Below are positions 43,410 through 47,500 of a stretch of DNA of 47,500 bases, in pieces. Both the position numbers and the translations under genes were made by a program. The first letter of the stretch is position 1, and each line of letters opens with the position of its first letter. Below the pieces are notes generated by a model. The model did no database searches. It saw only the letters and a program-made list of their open reading frames with translations, and was not told the DNA's origin. The DNA is from Theodoxus fluviatilis (taxonomy: Eukaryota; Mollusca; Gastropoda; Cycloneritida; Neritidae): assembly GCA_034096865.1 (NCBI GenBank), contig JAWQFJ010016647.1:185001-232500 (forward strand), written 5' to 3'.

Positions 43410-46225
43410 ATCTTGTTATTGCCAGTTTAAAGGTTTTTGTTTTCCTGGTTTAGCCAGTATTAGATGAAGCAAACTAAAGAAATAATTCCAACATTATGGG
43501 ATGCAACTATTTCACGAGAATACATAGAAAGGAGGGGTGTTTAAGCTCCATAATGGCAAGTCATTTTTATGTGTTTCTTTACAAAGTAATGTTCCTTCCT
43601 GATCCAGCACAATCAGCCACAATACCTTCTCTGCAAGACGCACTGACTACTGGTGTACACCTAACTACGCTGATGAATGCGTCTCTTTGTAAAATCGATA
43701 TTTGGCGTCGTGGTTCGACCTTTCGGGTTTTGTGCACGGCAATTATGTGTCGTGGCTCAGTCTCTGCTGGGGATGACCTTAAGTCGTTTCACCAGGGGAA
43801 AAGGATCGACACTCCACCAGCAAGCGACCTTCGAAGATGATTTGCAGACCAGTCTGAGGCTCGGGGGTAAAATTCCTTACACACAGCTCATGTCTAGACC
43901 TCGTCTGCACCTGGTGTGTCTCATGCAATATAATGAAGACTTCTCTCTCCAAGTGAGCAACTATTTGTGACGGAGACGCGTGAGTCAGAAACTGTTCGTC
44001 TGCCTCTATTTCTTTGCTCTGTGGACCCTGCACTGAATTGGCGGGGCACTTCAACGAGGAATGTGATGTCTCCATGCAGCCAAAACGTCTCCCGTCAACG
44101 TAAAACCCCCCTGACACTCTTGTCCTGTGTGTAGCTGTGGATGACATAGATGAAGGCAATACTCACAGACAAAAAAGGTTTGGAGATTACATGCTCTAAT
44201 TACTCATGGAATTCGCAATGATGTCACAATTCAGACAAATCTTTTTTCTGTGGCAGGCTGCAATACTTGCTGCGATGAAAAGTGTCTGAGCTGACCTACA
44301 GAGGAAACCTCATTGACAACAGCCATATGCAAGAATCGTAATTGTTCCCTTAACATCCCATGTAACGTTACAAACTGCGTACACGCTATGTAGACTGTAA
44401 TAACTCATGAAAGGGTACCACGCTAGGATTGTCGACGAAGTACTCTCCGCAGTGCAGGAAAGTGGTGCAGAGCAGTAAACATGACAAAGAGGGAGGAACG
44501 TTGCCACAGCAGGAGATACGACGGTCTCAACCCAGATTCCTTATTCCCTCTTCCACTCGGGCGGTATGCGGCGCTAGGGAGTCGCTTGCAGTGAACTTCT
44601 CTCAGAATGTGCGTTTTAGTGGAACTTGCGTTTAGGAACGTAATGGACAGGAGGTATTTTTTCAGAAACCCCCTATAAAACTCTGTAAATGTCATGGACA
44701 CGGTCTACGCATTTTTAACGTACCTAAATGCAGCAGAAAAGGCAAAAATGTGAACTCATTCTTATTCTACCGGGAACTTGTACCTTCCCTGAGGGATGTG
44801 TTCAAGAAAATATGCAGATTTCTTGACGGAGTAGCAGTCTGCCGTGCAGTGCTGCCTTTGAATGACATAATGTTCCATTTACTTTTGCCAGTAATAAGGG
44901 AAGACGATATCTAGCTGCCCTAATTTCTCGGCAGGTGTTGGGAGTCATTCCAATCTAAATCACACATTTCTTTGTGCTTCCAACTATGAGCAAATATCGG
45001 ATTTTTCTTCGTTTTTTTAAAGGGGAAAAAAAGTCAAAATATGAGCCATTTCTCTCCGAAGTTTAGTTGGTCACAATCAATGCTCGTTTCTGTCAGTCGT
45101 AGTGGTAGATTTTTTTAAAATTAGTACAATCTCTCGTTTTGAGTTTAAATGCCAGAGAATTGTGGGCACCCAGATATTTCTACTATCCAATCTAATTCAT
45201 GACATTTAGAACACCAACTTGTTTAGAGAGCTCCAGGTGATCAGTAATTTGTTTTGGGCGTATAATCATCACCACATGCATGACAGCTCTGAGGATATCG
45301 ATTTTTGGCAAGAACTTTCAATGTTGAATACATTGTTTTTGAACCTACAAAGATTCAATTTTTTTTAATCAGGTAATAAATCCACAGGAAAATCAAGATA
45401 CCCTCTTGCCAATGAACCCTATACATCAGAAAGGTCATCCACCTAAAGCGCTAACCCAGATCCTATTAGTACATGTACTTAGGACAGAAGTGAGGAGGTC
45501 AAGTCTTGAAAGGAGGAGTGGGAGAGAGAAAGTAGTGGTGGTGGCTGGATGTTCTGTTGTTGCAGACAGAGGAGATCAGAAGGAAATAGAGCAGGAGCAA
45601 CCTCCATACGTGATGCCAGGCCTCCCTGAAGGATCTCCGTTCATGCCTGCTTCCCCAACTCATGAAGTCTCTGGAGGGAAAAAGCCAGTCAGGGGAGCCG
45701 CAAATGGAAGCAAAAAAAGAGAAGCGAGGCCCTTTAGGCTCCAGACTGCTCCTGGGCTGAAAAATAAGTGTAATTAGAACTTGATATCTGTCATAATATC
45801 CCAGATTTTTCCATCGTCTGGCCATCGACAAGAAAAGCACCCATGTCGCCATGCTAATCGCGTTTAAACATGTTTTAGGTGCATTCCTCTAGATACTGTT
45901 CTGCAACGTAAAGTCTGCAGCTAATGCAATGATATTTAGTCTAGTGTACTGTGCTCTGCCCCTGTGTGGTGAATGAATGAGCACATTATCATGTTAACGG
46001 TCACTGCCTATAATAGCATGACTTTTGTAATCGCACGTGTGGTTAAGTCGTTTTGCGCTGTGTAAATTACAATGCAGAAGTGCTCTCCTTAAATAGGTTG
46101 TGATTCTCCACTGTGGATATATACGTAGATTTTGAACTGAGAGGGCCATGATGGAGTATTTAATCCACATTTCAAGTCCTAGCTAAAGACAAATACAACT
46201 TGAGAAAAAAATCAATTCCTTCATT
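43407..46225. other. No gene seen
   Basis: Unique, mostly A+T-rich. Frames of 126 (43779-44159, -) and 123 codons (45406-45777, +) have coding-like composition in part but no recognisable family or splice structure. Confidence 0.45.
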
Positions 46226-46265
46226 CTCTCTCTCCCCTCCCCCCCTCTCTCTCTCTCTTTCTCTA

Positions 46266-46321
<56 letters not shown>

Positions 46322-46455
46322 GCAGAGCACAGACTGCACATTAACACATACGCGCTCAAGCTCACACGCACGCATACACACACACGAACGCACACATACA
46401 TGAGCGCGCCCGAATGCGCGCGCACACACACACACATACACGCGCACACACACAT
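46226..46455. repeat. CT then CA array with CG-rich variants
   Basis: CT units (46226-46265), CA units (46267-46320), then CA/CGCA-rich sequence running up to the SINE tail. Confidence 0.93.
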
Positions 46456-46883
46456 TTTTTTACATCTAAAAGGTAAAGGTGTGGTTTTATATAGCGACTT
46501 ACACCCTTTGTCTGGGTCTCAAACCGCTTTACACTTTACCCCCTGATCACTGGGCATCTTGATCAATCATCACTGGTCCCGCGCAACAAACATAGTGACA
46601 GACATTTAAGACGCACACAGTCAGGTACCAGCACCAACTCCACTCCCTGGGGGTATTCCAACTCGATGCTGGCGCTTGGCCGCATACAAGGGTTAATCGC
46701 ACTACGTTTTGCCAACATTGCCCTCACAGGTACCCGGTTTTACTCCTGGGTGGGGAGAAGCAATGCGAGTTAAGCATCTTGCTCAAGGATGCAACTCTGT
46801 GAACCGCGCAGCTTCGAACGCCGTACCCACTGGCCGCAAGCGACTGTAGGTCCAGCGCGCTAACCACTCGGCCGCAGAGCCCC
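46455..46883 (-). mobile_element. tRNA-headed SINE, minus strand
   Basis: Read on the - strand it starts with a tRNA-like head: box A GGCCGAGTGGTTA (46861-46873) and box B GTTCGAAGC (46811-46820), resembling tRNA-Leu/Ser. The body continues with GCCCAGTGATCAGGGGGTAA and GTTTGAGACCCAGACAAAGG and ends near ATATAAAACC before a CA array. The acceptor stem is not tRNA-like, so it is not a working tRNA gene. Part of the body is repeated at about 1771-1860. Confidence 0.7.
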
Positions 46884-47141
46884 ACTCAGCTGGCTTTAAT
46901 TGCCAGTTCTTTCATTGCAAATATCCCCTGCTATGAGTGCCACAGCAAAACCGAAATTTGACAAAGTACACACATTTCATGCACTAAAGACACCACTCAT
47001 GGTTGCTGAACATCCACAGATGAAGTTTCTCGGCGCGAAACGATGTCAAAACACAAGAGGAGTCCTCATTTAAAAATGCATGAAGTGAATGCCCAGTGTT
47101 ACCTAAACACATGGCACTGAAGACAACCTCTGCACTTAGGT
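46884..47141. other. No gene seen
   Basis: Unique sequence between the SINE and the Lys/Glu-rich stretch. Confidence 0.5.
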
Positions 47142-47279
47142 GCGGTCGAGAGAAAGAGAGAAAAATAGGAGGAAAAACGGCAAGAAGACAAGGAAAAGCT
47201 CGAGAATGATGTCATCAACAAAAAAGAAGACGACGAGATTGAGGTCGAAGAGGACAAGAAGATCGAAAAGATTGATAAG
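47142..47279 (+). other. Lys/Glu-rich open stretch, possible exon
   Basis: The stretch lies between CACTTAG (possible 3' splice site) and AAG|GTTTCT (possible 5' splice site). It stays open for 46 codons and reads as a charged, coiled-coil-like segment (KLENDVINKKEDDEIEVEED). Purine-rich low-complexity DNA would give the same picture. Confidence 0.2.
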
Positions 47280-47436
47280 GTTTCTTTTTTTTCATCAGCC
47301 GTTGTTATAGTCCAGCGGGAGAAAAATTGCCTTAGAAAAAAATGTTTGCATCATGCAGTCTGAGGCAAAGTTTAATGACGAACGGAAAAAGTCTTGCAAC
47401 TTACAAGAAGGGAAAGAGAGTGCTGCTTTGGATGCT

Positions 47437-47500
47437 GCCATCAAAGTTGCATGTCCTCAGACCAAGTGCTTGGCGCCATCAAAGTTGCATGTCCTCAGAC
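47437..47500 (+). repeat. Direct repeat, 38-bp period, cut by window end
   Basis: GCCATCAAAGTTGCATGTCC occurs at 47437 and again at 47475, and the match runs at least 26 bp to the window edge. Unit count unknown. Confidence 0.85.

Noticed and set aside
43779..44159. 126-codon - strand frame
   Set aside because: Some coding-like composition but no family, no splice signals and no neighbouring exons.
46795..46883. tRNA-Leu/Ser gene on the - strand
   Set aside because: Box A and B are good, but the acceptor stem does not pair and a SINE body follows, so it is a SINE head.
47280..47312. Hammerhead-like core on the - strand (CTGATGA...GAAA)
   Set aside because: Only A residues lie between the two core parts, so stem II cannot form.

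Overview
The window reads as non-coding, repeat-rich metazoan nuclear DNA, most likely from a marine lophotrochozoan and plausibly a gastropod mollusc. There is no bacterial gene layout, operon or CRISPR array. Instead there are many GA/CT, GT/CA, CTC and CTG microsatellites, non-LTR and LTR retroelement pieces, tRNA-derived SINEs and MITE-like elements. The taxon is an inference from repeat style and from the LINE proteins; no host gene anchors it.

The one large coding unit is a nearly complete two-ORF LINE on the + strand (about 13388-20073). ORF1 is an L1-ORF1p-like RNA-binding protein. ORF2 carries an apurinic-type endonuclease, a reverse transcriptase with a YADD active site and a C-terminal CCHC knuckle. 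ORF1 and ORF2 share one reading frame and are separated by a single TAG. A frame-preserving minisatellite of about 1.5 kb (51-bp unit) encodes an acidic Gly/Asp/Asn-rich segment in front of the endonuclease. A one-base frameshift (17577-17581) separates endonuclease from polymerase. A second, 5'-truncated LINE tail lies at about 35104-35490.

Layout: 1-5520 is unremarkable DNA with GA arrays and a SINE fragment (about 1771-1860). 5524-6150 is a very long purine-strand tract followed by a dispersed repeat. 7940-8236 holds a decayed zinc-finger-like repeat. 10.9-12.6 kb has only weak ORFs. 12638-12947 is a pentanucleotide array and 13.4-20.1 kb is the LINE. 20640-21439 and 24845-25533 are two LTR-like copies in opposite orientation. 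23644-24140 is a MITE with TAA target duplication. 26.8-31.3 kb shows little beyond one possible terminal exon. 31.3-43.4 kb is dominated by simple repeats with a SINE (33133), a LINE tail (35.1 kb) and nested inverted repeats (39.06-39.44 kb). 46455-46883 is a tRNA-headed SINE. The last 400 bp contain a Lys/Glu-rich open stretch and a 38-bp-period repeat cut by the window edge.

The elements do not form a host pathway. The only genes that work together are the LINE ORFs: an RNA chaperone plus an endonuclease and reverse transcriptase for target-primed reverse transcription. The most unusual signals are the same-frame TAG junction with its coding minisatellite and compositional break, the palindrome-rich MITE, and a repeat family with purine microsatellites at the same edge of two of its three copies.
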